From: an uncultured Pelagibacteraceae bacterium
GTDB taxonomy: Bacteria; Pseudomonadota; Alphaproteobacteria; Pelagibacterales; Pelagibacteraceae
Reading direction: 5' to 3'
DNA length: 52,446 nucleotides
Assembly (NCBI GenBank): GCA_902624515.1
Contig: CACNYE010000003.1
Span: 1-52,446, forward strand
Shown here piece by piece: positions 1-10,339 of the stretch. The notes below the pieces were generated by a model, which was not told where the DNA came from, did not search any database, and worked only from the letters and a program-made list of their open reading frames with translations. Position 1 is the stretch's first letter. Every line of letters starts with the position of its first letter. The position numbers were made by a program, and so were the translations under genes.

Positions 1-2
1 AT

Positions 3-779
3 CTCTTAATTTCAAGTTGTTTTATTTATCCTATCAAAATTTCTTGCATTGATAGTTTAATTTGGTCAAACCCATCTCAAGTTGTTAAACTGAAACTTTT
101 AGGTGAAGTAATGTCAAAAAGTTGGCAAGATAGATTAGATACCAATGTTAGTATGGCTGAATATAATCAAAATTTTGAATGGTTATTAACTTGGAGCAAT
201 AACCATCTTAATATTATCATTGAAAAGTTTTTTCCAATAATTCTATTTTTACTTATATTTTCTTTTGTCCTGTCTTGCTTAAAAATTTTTAAAAAAAAAA
301 AGTTAATTTTTAAAAACAATTTAGGTTCCTATATAATTTTCGTGATTAGCTTATTTGGAAGTATAATGTGGTTTATAAATTTTCCAATTTATAGATATGG
401 TCAATCTTATTTGTTCATAACTATATTACTATTAATACATTTATTTATATTTCAAAATTTAGATGAATTTAAAATTTTTAAATATAAAAAATTTTTAAAC
501 ATTATTATTATTCTCGCTTTTATTGGTTTAGGTGTTAAAAATTTTAAGAGAATAAGTGAAAAATTTTCAGATAGCATTACGCCTTATATGTATGATGATA
601 TAATACATTTAAATATTTCTAAAAAATTTATTAATAATTTTAATGAATTTACGCATTATTATAAAGAGGGGGGTGGTTTATGCGGCTATTCAATATCACC
701 ATGCTTCGAAAATAATGATAAAAATTTAAGATTTAAAACTAAGTTTGGGTATAGAATATATTATATAGATAAATCTTGA
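3..779 (+). CDS. Polytopic membrane protein, C-terminal part (possibly LIC_10190-like / polysaccharide-associated), truncated at left window edge
   Basis: The frame of ORF 111..779 is open back to the window start (…LLISSCFIYPIKISCIDSLIWSNPSQVVKLKLLGEV-MSKSW…), so ATG 111 is probably internal. Several hydrophobic segments. Confidence 0.55.
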   Translation, partial: LLISSCFIYPIKISCIDSLIWSNPSQVVKLKLLGEVMSKSWQDRLDTNVSMAEYNQNFEWLLTWSNNHLNIIIEKFFPIILFLLIFSFVLSCLKIFKKKKLIFKNNLGSYIIFVISLFGSIMWFINFPIYRYGQSYLFITILLLIHLFIFQNLDEFKIFKYKKFLNIIIILAFIGLGVKNFKRISEKFSDSITPYMYDDIIHLNISKKFINNFNEFTHYYKEGGGLCGYSISPCFENNDKNLRFKTKFGYRIYYIDKS

Positions 780-783
780 ATAT

Positions 784-1359
784 TTAAGAATAATATTCAT
801 CTAAAGCATAATCTAATCTATCTTGTCCCCAAAATATTTTACCATTAACAACAAATGTAGGAGCACCAAATATATCATTTTTAAATGCTGTGTTTGTTAA
901 TTCTTTCAAATCTTCTTTAACTTTTTCAAATGATATTTTTTTAAAAAAATTTATTTCATTAATTTTTGAATTCTGTAAAATTTTTTTAATGTTTTTTTCA
1001 ATTGAAATATCAATATTATTTTTCCAGTAAGACTCAAAACAATTATTAAAATATTCCTTTTTTAATTCAGGCTCAACAACTAGATATCCCCTCATTAAGG
1101 ATAATGAATTGATTGGAAATTTTACATTCCATTTAAATTGAATATTATTTTTTTTTGCAACCAACTCACAATCATTTTTCATGTTTTTCATTTTACGTTC
1201 ATTAAATGCAGGGGCAGTTATACCTCCGAGTTTATGAAGGCCGCCTAATAATATAGGTTTGTAATTAATATTTATCTCCCTAAGTTTATCAATTTTTTTG
1301 TAAGCTAAATAGGAATAAGGACTAATAAAATCAAAATAAAAATCAATTGATTTAGTCAT
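784..1359 (-). CDS. 2-hydroxychromene-2-carboxylate isomerase / DsbA-family (GST-kappa-like) protein
   Basis: N-term IDFYFDFISPYSYLAYKKI and C-term FGAPTFVVNGKIFWGQDRLDYAL are typical of HCCA isomerases. Confidence 0.85.
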   Translation of the reverse strand: MTKSIDFYFDFISPYSYLAYKKIDKLREININYKPILLGGLHKLGGITAPAFNERKMKNMKNDCELVAKKNNIQFKWNVKFPINSLSLMRGYLVVEPELKKEYFNNCFESYWKNNIDISIEKNIKKILQNSKINEINFFKKISFEKVKEDLKELTNTAFKNDIFGAPTFVVNGKIFWGQDRLDYALDEYYS

Positions 1360-1825
1360 AAAGATTTATACTTTTTGCATAAAAAATTCTTATCAACCAA
1401 TATAAAATTAAACCCAATGGACCAATTAAATAAGTGGTTAATAGAGGAATTATCAAAAGCATTTTACTTATTTGAAATTTTTGTGAGTCATTTACAATCC
1501 AACCTCCTGTAAAAAGATTTATTGAAATAAAATGTATCCAAAACATTATTAAGAAATTATTATTTGAAAATAAATTAGATATATTATCTATTCCTAAATA
1601 TAGGCTAAAATTATTTATAAAATCAAAAGAATTTAAATAAGATTTATAAAGTACAAATGTATAAGCAGTGCCTAATATTAAAATTGGAAAAATAGATGTC
1701 ACAAAAATTCTACTGATATGAGATTGAGGAGCAAAAATCAAAATTAACCAAAATGGAAGAACACCTAAATTTACCCAATAGTAGAGCATCTCAATTGAAA
1801 AATAATTATAAATTTGTTCGATCAT
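1352..1825 (-). CDS. ABA4-like (DUF4281) membrane protein
   Basis: 157 aa, about 4 TM; PFWLILIFAPQSHISRIF and LIGPLGLILYWLIR resemble the ABA4-like family. Overlaps the downstream ORF by 8 nt. Confidence 0.6.
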   Translation of the reverse strand: MIEQIYNYFSIEMLYYWVNLGVLPFWLILIFAPQSHISRIFVTSIFPILILGTAYTFVLYKSYLNSFDFINNFSLYLGIDNISNLFSNNNFLIMFWIHFISINLFTGGWIVNDSQKFQISKMLLIIPLLTTYLIGPLGLILYWLIRIFYAKSINLYD

Positions 1826-1853
1826 TTTAAAATATATTATATTAAATCTAGAT

Positions 1854-2417
1854 ATGATTCCTATAAGAAATAAAAAAAAAACATTACAAGTAACTGTTGA
1901 TGAAATGAGAAATTTTGCATTAGCTTATGTTGAAAAATATGCTCCGTCTAAGCAACAACTCAAAACATACCTTTTAAAGAAATATCTTAAAGTCTCTGTG
2001 TCAAATGTTAAAAAAAAAGATGTAACGAGTTTAATTGACATCGTTTTATCTGATTTGGAGAAAAGTAAGTTTATAAATGATAAGTTTTATTCAGAAAGTA
2101 AAGCAAAAAGTATGATTCAAAGAGGAAATTCAATTAATAAGATAAGAAATTATTTAATTAATAAGGGAATAAATAATGAATTTATTAAAGATACAGTTAA
2201 TAAAATTACAGATGAAAATTCAGAACAAGATTTTTTTTCAGCTATTAAGCTTTGTAAAAAAAAACGAATTGGTCCAGCAAGAACAGAGGATAATAGATCC
2301 TTATTTTATAAAAAAGATATTTCTTTATTAGCAAGAAATGGTTTTGATTTTGAAACATCAAAAAAAGTGATGGAAATTAAAAAAGATGATTATTTGAAAA
2401 TAATTAGATTACTCTGA
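1854..2417 (+). CDS. recX: Regulatory protein RecX
   Basis: RecX-like helical repeats (YAPSKQQLKTYLLKKYLK, FINDKFYSESKAKSMIQRGNSINKIRNYLINKGI). Confidence 0.75.
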   Translation: MIPIRNKKKTLQVTVDEMRNFALAYVEKYAPSKQQLKTYLLKKYLKVSVSNVKKKDVTSLIDIVLSDLEKSKFINDKFYSESKAKSMIQRGNSINKIRNYLINKGINNEFIKDTVNKITDENSEQDFFSAIKLCKKKRIGPARTEDNRSLFYKKDISLLARNGFDFETSKKVMEIKKDDYLKIIRLL

Positions 2418-2552
2418 TTTTTTTTTCTTATCATTTTTTACCATTAGATCAATTTTATTTTTAAAATAATTACGCACAAAAACAAAAACAAGTAATCCAA
2501 ATATTGAAACTGAAATAATTATAATTAATATAATTCTTAATTGTTCGTCCAT
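2409..2552 (-). CDS. Small single-TM protein (47 aa), unknown
   Basis: Not in ORF track. Translation MDEQLRIILIIIISVSIFGLLVFVFVRNYFKNKIDLMVKNDKKKKSE; start codon overlaps the stop of the upstream cysQ-like gene. Confidence 0.55.
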   Translation of the reverse strand: MDEQLRIILIIIISVSIFGLLVFVFVRNYFKNKIDLMVKNDKKKKSE

Positions 2553-3325
2553 TATAGTATATTTTTACTTTTTAAGATAAGACTTGTATTTTTGAAATCT
2601 TTTTTACCATAAAATATTTCTTTACCGTTAAAATCAGTTACACTACCACCAGCATGTTTTAAAATTGCATGACCAGCTGCTATATCCCATTCACAAGCCC
2701 TAGGTTCTGCAACATAGCCATCATATTCTCCAGCAGCAATTACACAAAATTTGAGAGAACTTTTCATTCTAACAAATTTTTTTACATTTAATTTTTTATG
2801 AATTGTTTCTATTTCGGGTTTTAGCTTATTTGAATATGAAACAAATTTAATTTCATTTTTATTAAAATTATTAGATTGACCTAACTTTATTTGTTTTCTA
2901 TCTATCAATTCGAAAGATGAATTATTACCATACGAATAAAACATTCTATTTTTTGCAGGTGCATATATTAAACCTGCTGCAGGTTTTTTATCTAAAATTA
3001 ATCCTGCATTAATAGTAAATTGATCAAGATTATTAATATAATCGTAAGTTCCATCAATTGGATCAATTAACCAAAAATCATTGAGGTCATTATTAAATTT
3101 ATTTTCAGAAGTTTCTTCAGAAATAATAGGAATTGTTGAATTTAATTTAGATATTTTTTGTGTAATAATTTTATTAACCTCTAAATCCCCATTACTAACT
3201 GGTGTATTATCTGATTTAATTTTTTTAATTAAACCTTTTTTTCTAAGTTCTAAAGAAATTTTTCCTGCTTCTAAAAAAGTATCTATTAAGCTCTCTACAA
3301 TTTTTTTAATATTAATTTCTATCAT
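2552..3325 (-). CDS. cysQ: 3'(2'),5'-bisphosphate nucleotidase CysQ / inositol monophosphatase family
   Basis: SDNTPVSNGDLEVNK, PIISEE and WLIDPIDGTYDYINN motifs; C-term WDIAAGHAILKHAGG. Confidence 0.9.
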   Translation of the reverse strand: MIEINIKKIVESLIDTFLEAGKISLELRKKGLIKKIKSDNTPVSNGDLEVNKIITQKISKLNSTIPIISEETSENKFNNDLNDFWLIDPIDGTYDYINNLDQFTINAGLILDKKPAAGLIYAPAKNRMFYSYGNNSSFELIDRKQIKLGQSNNFNKNEIKFVSYSNKLKPEIETIHKKLNVKKFVRMKSSLKFCVIAAGEYDGYVAEPRACEWDIAAGHAILKHAGGSVTDFNGKEIFYGKKDFKNTSLILKSKNIL

Positions 3326-3488
3326 TCAGTTTAATAAGCTCTATATTTTTTGTATTTATTACTTTTTTTCCCACATTTTCAAAATTTACAGTCACTTTAT
3401 CCTTTATTATTGATTGAACTTGTCCTATTCCCCAATCTTTATCAGCTGGATTTATAACTTTGTCACCTGGTTCAAAATCTAAAATCAT
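3312..3488 (-). CDS. DUF3553 family protein (58 aa)
   Basis: Not in ORF track. Translation [58 protein letters not shown]; matches remembered DUF3553 consensus FEPGD-V-P--DWG-GQVQS. Overlaps the cysQ start. Confidence 0.75.
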   Translation of the reverse strand: MILDFEPGDKVINPADKDWGIGQVQSIIKDKVTVNFENVGKKVINTKNIELIKLNDRN

Positions 3489-3529
3489 TTAATTTAACTT
3501 ATATTAGAAAAAGGTATAAATACCATCAA

Positions 3530-4648
3530 ATGAATAATGAATTAAATTCAATAGGTTTGAATAAAAAACCCTCTGATACAACAGTAGTTGTGGCAATGTC
3601 AGGAGGTGTTGATTCCTCAACGGTTGCTGGCATGATGAAAAAAGATGGATTTAAAGTAATTGGAATAACATTAAAATTATATGATGATGGAAAGGAAGTC
3701 GCTGAGTCAAAACAATGTTGTTCAGGACAAGATATCATGGATGCAAAAAGAGTTGCACACAAACTAGGAATTGAACATAAGATTTTATATTATCAAAATA
3801 AATTTAAGCAGGGAGTTATAGATAACTTTGTAGACAGTTATTTAAAAGGAGAAACACCAATTCCATGTGTTCAATGTAATCAAACAGTAAAATTTAAAGA
3901 TTTATTTGAAGTTTCAAAAGATTTAAAAGCTGATGCTTTGATTACTGGTCATTATGTAAAAAGTGTTACTTCGGGCAATGAAACAAACATGTATAGAGCC
4001 ATAGATGAAAATAGAGATCAGAGCTATTTTTTATTTAACACAACAAGAGATCAACTTAATTATTTAAGATTTCCTCTTGGAGGAATGTTAAAAGATGAGA
4101 CAAGAGAAATTGCAAAAAAATTGGAATTAAATGTAGCTAATAAACCAGACAGCCAAGATATATGTTTTGTTCCCAGTGGTGATTATACATCTGTTATACA
4201 AAAATTTAGACCAGACTCTTTTAAAAAAGGAAATATAAAAGATCTAAATGGGAAAGTAATTGGAGTTCATGATGGTATAATTAATTTTACTATTGGACAA
4301 AGAAAAGGAATAAAAGTTTCAGATAAAGATGCTTTGTATGTAATTAAAATAGATGCTGAAAAGAATGAAATTATTGTTGGACCAAGAGAAAAACTTGGAA
4401 AAAAAATGATTTTCTTAAATAGATTAAATTTATTATCTGATAAAAAAGATTTTGAAAAAGAAATTTTAGTAAAAGTAAGATCAACAGGTAAACTCTTAAA
4501 AGCTAAAATAAATTTCAAAAATAATAATGAAGCTTATGTTGAATTAGAAATTCCTGAAGATGGTATTTCTCCTGGTCAAGCTTGTGTATTTTACAGCAAA
4601 GACTCATTAGGTTTTAAAGTTTTAGGTGGTGGCTGGATATCTAATTAG
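3530..4648 (+). CDS. mnmA: tRNA-specific 2-thiouridylase MnmA
   Basis: [19 protein letters not shown] (PP-loop), [31 protein letters not shown]. Confidence 0.96.
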   Translation: MNNELNSIGLNKKPSDTTVVVAMSGGVDSSTVAGMMKKDGFKVIGITLKLYDDGKEVAESKQCCSGQDIMDAKRVAHKLGIEHKILYYQNKFKQGVIDNFVDSYLKGETPIPCVQCNQTVKFKDLFEVSKDLKADALITGHYVKSVTSGNETNMYRAIDENRDQSYFLFNTTRDQLNYLRFPLGGMLKDETREIAKKLELNVANKPDSQDICFVPSGDYTSVIQKFRPDSFKKGNIKDLNGKVIGVHDGIINFTIGQRKGIKVSDKDALYVIKIDAEKNEIIVGPREKLGKKMIFLNRLNLLSDKKDFEKEILVKVRSTGKLLKAKINFKNNNEAYVELEIPEDGISPGQACVFYSKDSLGFKVLGGGWISN

Positions 4649-5328
4649 TTTTTTTTCCACATTAAATAAGTTAATAGATAAAATATAATTACTCCTAAAA
4701 AAACATTCCATTCAATTGCATGTTTCAAAAATTTAAAATTATCAAAAGGTAAAAAAGGAAGTACTATAATCGAAATTGAAATTAATGTTGTTATCAAAAC
4801 TCTTTTTATTTTCAAAAATAATTCATTTATATAAGGTAAGATTTTATTTTTTGATTTGTATAAGAAATTGATGAAATACGCTTGAGCAACCAATTCAAAA
4901 ATAATGAATGATAACATGACAATTCTTCTAAAAAGTTTATAAAGATCATTATCAAATTTTATACCTAAAAAAATTGAGTGTACTATTAGTAATACAGCGG
5001 AACTAATTCCAAAAAAAACAATCTTTTTTGAATGTAAATGATTTTCATCAAAATGATTAATTATTACTTTTGTATTTAGCCAGTAATTTATAAGTAAAAA
5101 AGAAGTTATAAACATCGCTGGTTTAAAAATCAGATATAAAGGAAAATCTCTAACAGTTCTGCTTATAGATACTTCACCATCAACATAAGGAAAAGTTGGA
5201 AAAATTGGTACACCAGGCTCTAAAATTTGATGAAAATTTGTTACTATTATTAAACAAGTATTTACAGCAAAAAATGGAATTATGAATATCCAAACAGAAA
5301 TTGACCTTACTTTATCAATACTGGGCAT
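4645..5328 (-). CDS. Polytopic membrane protein of unknown function
   Basis: 227 aa with about 6 hydrophobic segments; no family recognised. Confidence 0.6.
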   Translation of the reverse strand: MPSIDKVRSISVWIFIIPFFAVNTCLIIVTNFHQILEPGVPIFPTFPYVDGEVSISRTVRDFPLYLIFKPAMFITSFLLINYWLNTKVIINHFDENHLHSKKIVFFGISSAVLLIVHSIFLGIKFDNDLYKLFRRIVMLSFIIFELVAQAYFINFLYKSKNKILPYINELFLKIKRVLITTLISISIIVLPFLPFDNFKFLKHAIEWNVFLGVIIFYLLTYLMWKKN

Positions 5329-5342
5329 ATAATTAATAAAAA

Positions 5343-5426
5343 CTATTTCTTTTTGTTCTTTTTTCTAGCTCTTCTTTTTTTTGAGCCCATTTTCCTTCGG
5401 CCTCTGTGTTTCTTTGGATAACCCAT
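5343..5426 (-). CDS. Very small, highly basic protein (27 aa), possibly ribosome/RNA-associated
   Basis: Not in ORF track. Translation MGYPKKHRGRRKMGSKKRRARKKNKKK; SD-like AGAGG just upstream of ATG on the minus strand. Confidence 0.6.
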   Translation of the reverse strand: MGYPKKHRGRRKMGSKKRRARKKNKKK

Positions 5427-5457
5427 TATAACCTCTTTTTATAATTGAAATTAATGC

Positions 5458-6672
5458 TTGGATATAGCATTGTCCTTTAAGCATATCAATTTTTTTATGG
5501 TAAAATCTTTTAAAACATTTTTAAAGCATACCGCTAAAGATTTTCATAATCAGTCAGTAAACCCTCCAGTAGTAAGAGCTTCTACAATTATTTTTAAGTC
5601 AATGAAGCACATACGAAAGACGCAAGCTAAAGCACAAAAAAACCCAACAGGTGGGCATTATGATTATGGAAGACAAGGAACTTCAACAACACATATTTTG
5701 CAAAAAATATTAACAAAACTTGAGGAAAGTTATCATGTTTTTACTACTCCAACAGGTTTTGGTTCAGTTTTTTTAGCAATTTTTAGTGTAGTAAGACCTG
5801 GAGACGAAATGTTGGTTGCTGATCCTGTTTATAGTCCTACAAGAATTTTAACTGAAGATTACTTAAAAGAATTTAATATTAAAACTGTTTTTTATAATCC
5901 ACATAATTTAAAAACATTAGAGAAAAACATAACAAAAAAAACTAAATTAATTTTTGTAGAAAATCCAGGTAGCAATACATTTGATTTCCAAGATCTTGGT
6001 AAAATTATTTCAATCGCTAAGAAATATAAAATTTTTACAGCTATAGATAATACTTGGGGAACACCATATTTTTTAAAACCTATAAAACTTGGATTCGATA
6101 TGTCAATTGTATCAGCAACTAAATATTATTCAGGTCACTCTGATGTGATGGGGGGAAGTTTAGCTGTAAATAAAAAAGTTTTTAAAAAAGTTAAGTCAGC
6201 TGAGAGAATTACTGGATTAAGATTGGGCCCTGATGATGCTTACTTGATCACTAGAGGTCTTAGAACTTTAGATGTTAGACTAGATAGACATAGAGAAAAT
6301 GCTAAAAAAGTTGCAGGCTTTTTGTCAAAAAATAAAAAAATTAAATTATTATATCCTTTTAAAAAAGATTCTTTAAATTTTAGAATGTGGAAAAAATACT
6401 ATTCAGGTGCTTCAGGATTAATGGGACTAAAAATTAAATCAAGAAATATAAATTCAGTAAGAAAATTTGTAAATTCATTAAAATTATTTGGTTATGGTTA
6501 TAGCTGGGGTGGTTTTGAAAGTTTAGCTTTACATCAAGAGTTTAGAGAAACTGGAAAAAGAAAATTTATGAATTTAGCAAAAGACGAACATCTTGTTAGA
6601 TTACATATAGGTCTTGAAGAACCCAATGACTTGATTGCAGATATTAAGCAGGCGTTAAGACATCTAAAATGA
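5458..6672 (+). CDS. metC: Cystathionine beta-lyase / Cys-Met metabolism PLP-dependent enzyme (true start may be 5497)
   Basis: YDYGRQGTSTTHILQKIL, ENPGSNTFDFQDL, AIDNTWGTPY, SATKYYSGHSDVMGG (PLP Lys). Confidence 0.88.
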   Translation: MDIALSFKHINFFMVKSFKTFLKHTAKDFHNQSVNPPVVRASTIIFKSMKHIRKTQAKAQKNPTGGHYDYGRQGTSTTHILQKILTKLEESYHVFTTPTGFGSVFLAIFSVVRPGDEMLVADPVYSPTRILTEDYLKEFNIKTVFYNPHNLKTLEKNITKKTKLIFVENPGSNTFDFQDLGKIISIAKKYKIFTAIDNTWGTPYFLKPIKLGFDMSIVSATKYYSGHSDVMGGSLAVNKKVFKKVKSAERITGLRLGPDDAYLITRGLRTLDVRLDRHRENAKKVAGFLSKNKKIKLLYPFKKDSLNFRMWKKYYSGASGLMGLKIKSRNINSVRKFVNSLKLFGYGYSWGGFESLALHQEFRETGKRKFMNLAKDEHLVRLHIGLEEPNDLIADIKQALRHLK

Positions 6673-7889
6673 TATCAGAAAATTTTTTTAAATCTAAAAC
6701 AGCAATTATCACTTTATTTGCTGCATGTTTTGTTGTTTTAATTTCACTTGGAGTGAGACAAGTTTTTGGTTTATTTTTTATAGACTTTAACCAAAGTTTA
6801 AATATTAGTAATACAGCATTTGGCTTTGCAATTGGAATACAAATGCTTATGTGGGGTTTAACAGGTCCTATCTTTGGAGCTTTGGCTGATCGATATGGTG
6901 GTCATATAGCAATAATTTCTGCGTTTATATTTTATTCTTTAGGTATCTATTTTTTATATACAGGACCAAATACAGGAATTTTTTTTCAAATTCATATGGG
7001 TTTATTAATAGGTATTGGTTTAGGTGGTACTGCTATAAGTATTCCTATGTCAGTTGTTGGTAAACATTTTCCTTTATCAACAAGAACAATCGCAATGAGT
7101 TTTGTTACTGCCATAGGTTCTTTTGGTTATTTTCTATCACCAATTTTCACAAATTATTCTTTGAGAGAATTTGGATGGAATTATACTTTGTTTATTTTTC
7201 TTTTATTCTTATTAACAGGTTTAATAGCAGCTTATTTTGTTAGATCTCCATCTAAGGCTGAAAGTGTGGAACAAGTATCAGATCAATCATTTAAAGAAGC
7301 TTTAACTGAGGCTTTTAAAACAAAAAGTTATATTTTACTTGTATCCGGTTTTTTTGTATGTGGATTTCATATTACCTTAGTTGGAACGCACGTCCCAAAG
7401 TATGTAATAGATAGAGGTCTAGAAAGTTGGACTGCAGCCGCTATATTATCCCTAATTGGTTTGTTTAATATTTTCGGTTCACTATTGAGTGGTTATCTTT
7501 CAGCTAAAATGAGTAAAAAAATTATCTTAAGTGGAATTTATTTTTTAAGAGGTATTTCAATTATTCTTTTTATATTTACACCAGCTAGTAACGTAAGTGC
7601 ATTTTTGTTTGGTGCAAGTTTCGGTTTTTTATGGCTTTCAACTGTTCCAGCCACGAGTGGGATAGTAGCACATTTGTTTGGAACCAAATATTTAGGTCTT
7701 TTATATGGAATAGTTTTTTTAAGCCATCAAATAGGATCTTTTTTTGGAGCATATTTAGGAGGTTTATTTCATGATCTATATGGCTCTTATGATTATGCGT
7801 GGTATTTAGCAATTGCTTTATCTGTCTTCGCAGCAATAATACATTTACCTATTAAGGAAGAACCAGTTTTAAGATTAAAAACAGAGTAA
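6669..7889 (+). CDS. Major facilitator superfamily transporter
   Basis: About 12 hydrophobic segments; GALADRYGGH MFS signature; overlaps the previous stop by 4 nt. Confidence 0.9.
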   Translation: MISENFFKSKTAIITLFAACFVVLISLGVRQVFGLFFIDFNQSLNISNTAFGFAIGIQMLMWGLTGPIFGALADRYGGHIAIISAFIFYSLGIYFLYTGPNTGIFFQIHMGLLIGIGLGGTAISIPMSVVGKHFPLSTRTIAMSFVTAIGSFGYFLSPIFTNYSLREFGWNYTLFIFLLFLLTGLIAAYFVRSPSKAESVEQVSDQSFKEALTEAFKTKSYILLVSGFFVCGFHITLVGTHVPKYVIDRGLESWTAAAILSLIGLFNIFGSLLSGYLSAKMSKKIILSGIYFLRGISIILFIFTPASNVSAFLFGASFGFLWLSTVPATSGIVAHLFGTKYLGLLYGIVFLSHQIGSFFGAYLGGLFHDLYGSYDYAWYLAIALSVFAAIIHLPIKEEPVLRLKTE

Positions 7890-7890
7890 A

Positions 7891-9045
7891 TTGAGCAAAC
7901 AAAACCAATTAGCTGAAGTACATAATTCGGGTAAGCCGTATATTATCTATAAATCAAAAAAAGGATTTGATTTATATACAAATTTTTCTAAAAAAATTAT
8001 TCTTAACAATAAAAATATTAGTAGTTTTTTAAATAGAAAATATAAAAGTAAATCTAGAAATACAGATCTTTACATAGGTTTTTTTGGTTATGAAATACTT
8101 AACAATCTTATCAACATAAATATACCAAAACAAAAAAGTATTAAATTTCCTAAAGGAATTTTCTATAAACCTGAAAAAAAAATAAGTTTAAGTAATAATT
8201 TGAAATATCAAAATAAAGATAAATATAAAAATAGTAGTTTTAAGATAAATATAAATAAAAATTCTTATAATAAAATTTTTAACAAATTTAAAAAAAAAAT
8301 TAAAAGTGGGGAAACATATCAAATAAAAATTTGCACAAAATATAAAACAAAATCAAAGATAGATCCTTTGAACTTTTTTTCTAAATTATCAGAAACTAAT
8401 TTGGCTCCAGAAGCATTTTTGATTAGAGATAAAAATTATTCAATCATAAGCTGTTCACCAGAAAACTTAATAACTAAAAAAGGTTTAAATATATTTACAA
8501 AACCTATTGCTGGAACAGTCGAAAAAACTAAATCTTTAAATAAAATAAAGGCTCTAAAATATTTCAGAAAAAATATTAAAGAAACAAAAGAACACAATAT
8601 GATAGTCGATATGGAAAGAAATGATTTATCAAGAATTTGTAAACCTGGTTCAGTAAAATTATCTAAACAAAAAATTGTAGAGGAATATAAAGATCTTTTT
8701 CATTATGTAAGTCTAATTAAAGGTAAATTAAAAAAGAATGTTAAAAATAAAGATATTATAAAAGCCATGATGCCTGGAGGGTCAGTTATTGGCTGTCCTA
8801 AAATAAACACTTTAAATCTTTTAAATAAGCAAGAAAAAGAAAATAGAAATATTTATACAGGTAGCTTTGGATATATAAAATTTAATGGAGATATGAGATT
8901 TAATATTATTATTAGATCAATTTTAAATTTTAAGAATATTTCTGAAATATCAGTTGCCTCAGGAGTAGTTGTAGATAGTAATGCAAATCACGAATTTAAT
9001 GAGAATTATATTAAAGCAAAAGCATTAATTGATTTATTTAAATGA
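7891..9045 (+). CDS. pabB: Aminodeoxychorismate synthase component I / chorismate-binding enzyme
   Basis: KIKSGETYQIKICTKYK, SPENLI, PIAGTVEKTK, EHNMIVDMERNDLSRICKPGSV, MMPGGSVIGCPK, YTGSFGYI. TTG start. Confidence 0.9.
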   Translation: MSKQNQLAEVHNSGKPYIIYKSKKGFDLYTNFSKKIILNNKNISSFLNRKYKSKSRNTDLYIGFFGYEILNNLININIPKQKSIKFPKGIFYKPEKKISLSNNLKYQNKDKYKNSSFKININKNSYNKIFNKFKKKIKSGETYQIKICTKYKTKSKIDPLNFFSKLSETNLAPEAFLIRDKNYSIISCSPENLITKKGLNIFTKPIAGTVEKTKSLNKIKALKYFRKNIKETKEHNMIVDMERNDLSRICKPGSVKLSKQKIVEEYKDLFHYVSLIKGKLKKNVKNKDIIKAMMPGGSVIGCPKINTLNLLNKQEKENRNIYTGSFGYIKFNGDMRFNIIIRSILNFKNISEISVASGVVVDSNANHEFNENYIKAKALIDLFK

Positions 9046-9599
9046 TTTATGTAATAGACCATAATGACTCGTTTACTCATAATGTGGTTCATCAACTTTC
9101 ATTATTTGATGAAGTAGAGTGTGATAATTACAATGAAATTAATACAAAAAAACTTCAAAAAGCTAGAGTTATAGTTTTTTCACCAGGGCCAGGTAACCCA
9201 AGAGATTACCCAACAACTTCTAAAATTTACAAACAATTTAAAGGAAAAAAAAAGATGATTGGAGTTTGTTTAGGTTTTCAACAAATATTATTTTGCGAGG
9301 GGGCTAAAATTATTGAGCAAAAAAAAATTTATCATGGATTTCAATCAAATATAAAAGTTGTTAGTGATAAATCTTTATTTAAAAAAGGAAAAATATTCAA
9401 AGTAGGTAGATATCACTCACTTAAATTAAAAGAACCTTTTAAAATTGATAATTTTGATATAACTATGAGGTGCTTAAAATCAAAAGTTGCAATGTCTTTT
9501 GAAAATAATAAAGAGAAAATATATGGATTTCAATTTCACCCTGAGTCTTTTTTAACAATCAATGGCAACTTACTCATTAAAAAAATCCTATCAGCTTAA
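9042..9599 (+). CDS. pabA: Aminodeoxychorismate/anthranilate synthase glutamine amidotransferase component
   Basis: YVIDHNDSFTHNVV, FSPGPGNPRD, GVCLGFQQI, GFQFHPES. Confidence 0.9.
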   Translation: MIYVIDHNDSFTHNVVHQLSLFDEVECDNYNEINTKKLQKARVIVFSPGPGNPRDYPTTSKIYKQFKGKKKMIGVCLGFQQILFCEGAKIIEQKKIYHGFQSNIKVVSDKSLFKKGKIFKVGRYHSLKLKEPFKIDNFDITMRCLKSKVAMSFENNKEKIYGFQFHPESFLTINGNLLIKKILSA

Positions 9600-10335
9600 A
9601 GACTTAATAGAAATAAATTTTAAAGATCTATGGGGTGATCATGGTGTTTTTACTACAATGTGGATTTTTGGAAAACCTGCAAAAATTTTATTTTTTGAAA
9701 ATCATATAAAGAAGTTAATTAAATCACTTAAAATTTACGGAATATCAAAGAAATCGCTTAAAAAAGATATTATAAAAATTTTGAATATAAATTTATCAAA
9801 AGGTAAAAAATATGATCACCTTTTGAGAATTGCTATAAACAAAAAAATTATATCAATATCTTTAAGAAGAAGGGTAAAACCTAAAATAGATTTTAATTTA
9901 GAATTAGTTAATTTAAGAAGAGAAAAACCACAATATAAAAATTTAAAATATAAAAAAATTTTATCTCACCTTATTAAATTAGATAATTCTAGATCAGATA
10001 TAGGCCTGGTAGTAAATAATAAAATTTTAGAAACAGGAACTTCAAATCTTTTATTTGTAAAAAAACAAAAGATATTTAGTCCAATAAAAGATTATTATGA
10101 AGGAAATACGTATAGGTTTTTTAAATCTAAAATTAAAAAAATTATAAAAAAAGATATCTTGGTTAAAGAATTAAAAAACTATGAGGAAATAATATTGATT
10201 GGTTCTGGTAAGGGTGTTACCTCAGTAAAATCAATTAAAGATATTGCTTGGAAAAGAAAAAGTTTAAATAAATTTAAAGAATTTTCTAAATATTATAAAT
10301 TAGCTGTGAATAAATGTAATCACTATAAATTTTAG
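9562..10335 (+). CDS. pabC: Aminotransferase class IV, probable aminodeoxychorismate lyase (PabC-like)
   Basis: GDHGVFTTMWIFGKP, KLDNSRSDIGLVVNNKILETGTSNLLFV and GSGKGVTSVKSI resemble the BCAT/ADC lyase fold. Context is pabB-pabA. Confidence 0.75.
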   Translation: MATYSLKKSYQLKDLIEINFKDLWGDHGVFTTMWIFGKPAKILFFENHIKKLIKSLKIYGISKKSLKKDIIKILNINLSKGKKYDHLLRIAINKKIISISLRRRVKPKIDFNLELVNLRREKPQYKNLKYKKILSHLIKLDNSRSDIGLVVNNKILETGTSNLLFVKKQKIFSPIKDYYEGNTYRFFKSKIKKIIKKDILVKELKNYEEIILIGSGKGVTSVKSIKDIAWKRKSLNKFKEFSKYYKLAVNKCNHYKF

Positions 10336-10339
10336 ATTT

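Noticed and set aside
289-301. Poly-A runs in coding sequence (also near 47080 in rpoB) as programmed slippage sites
   Set aside because: Frames continue normally through them; A-runs encoding Lys are expected at this base composition.
3081-3413. 110-aa plus-strand ORF over the cysQ start and DUF3553
   Set aside because: Overlaps two convincingly coding minus-strand genes; no recognisable family.
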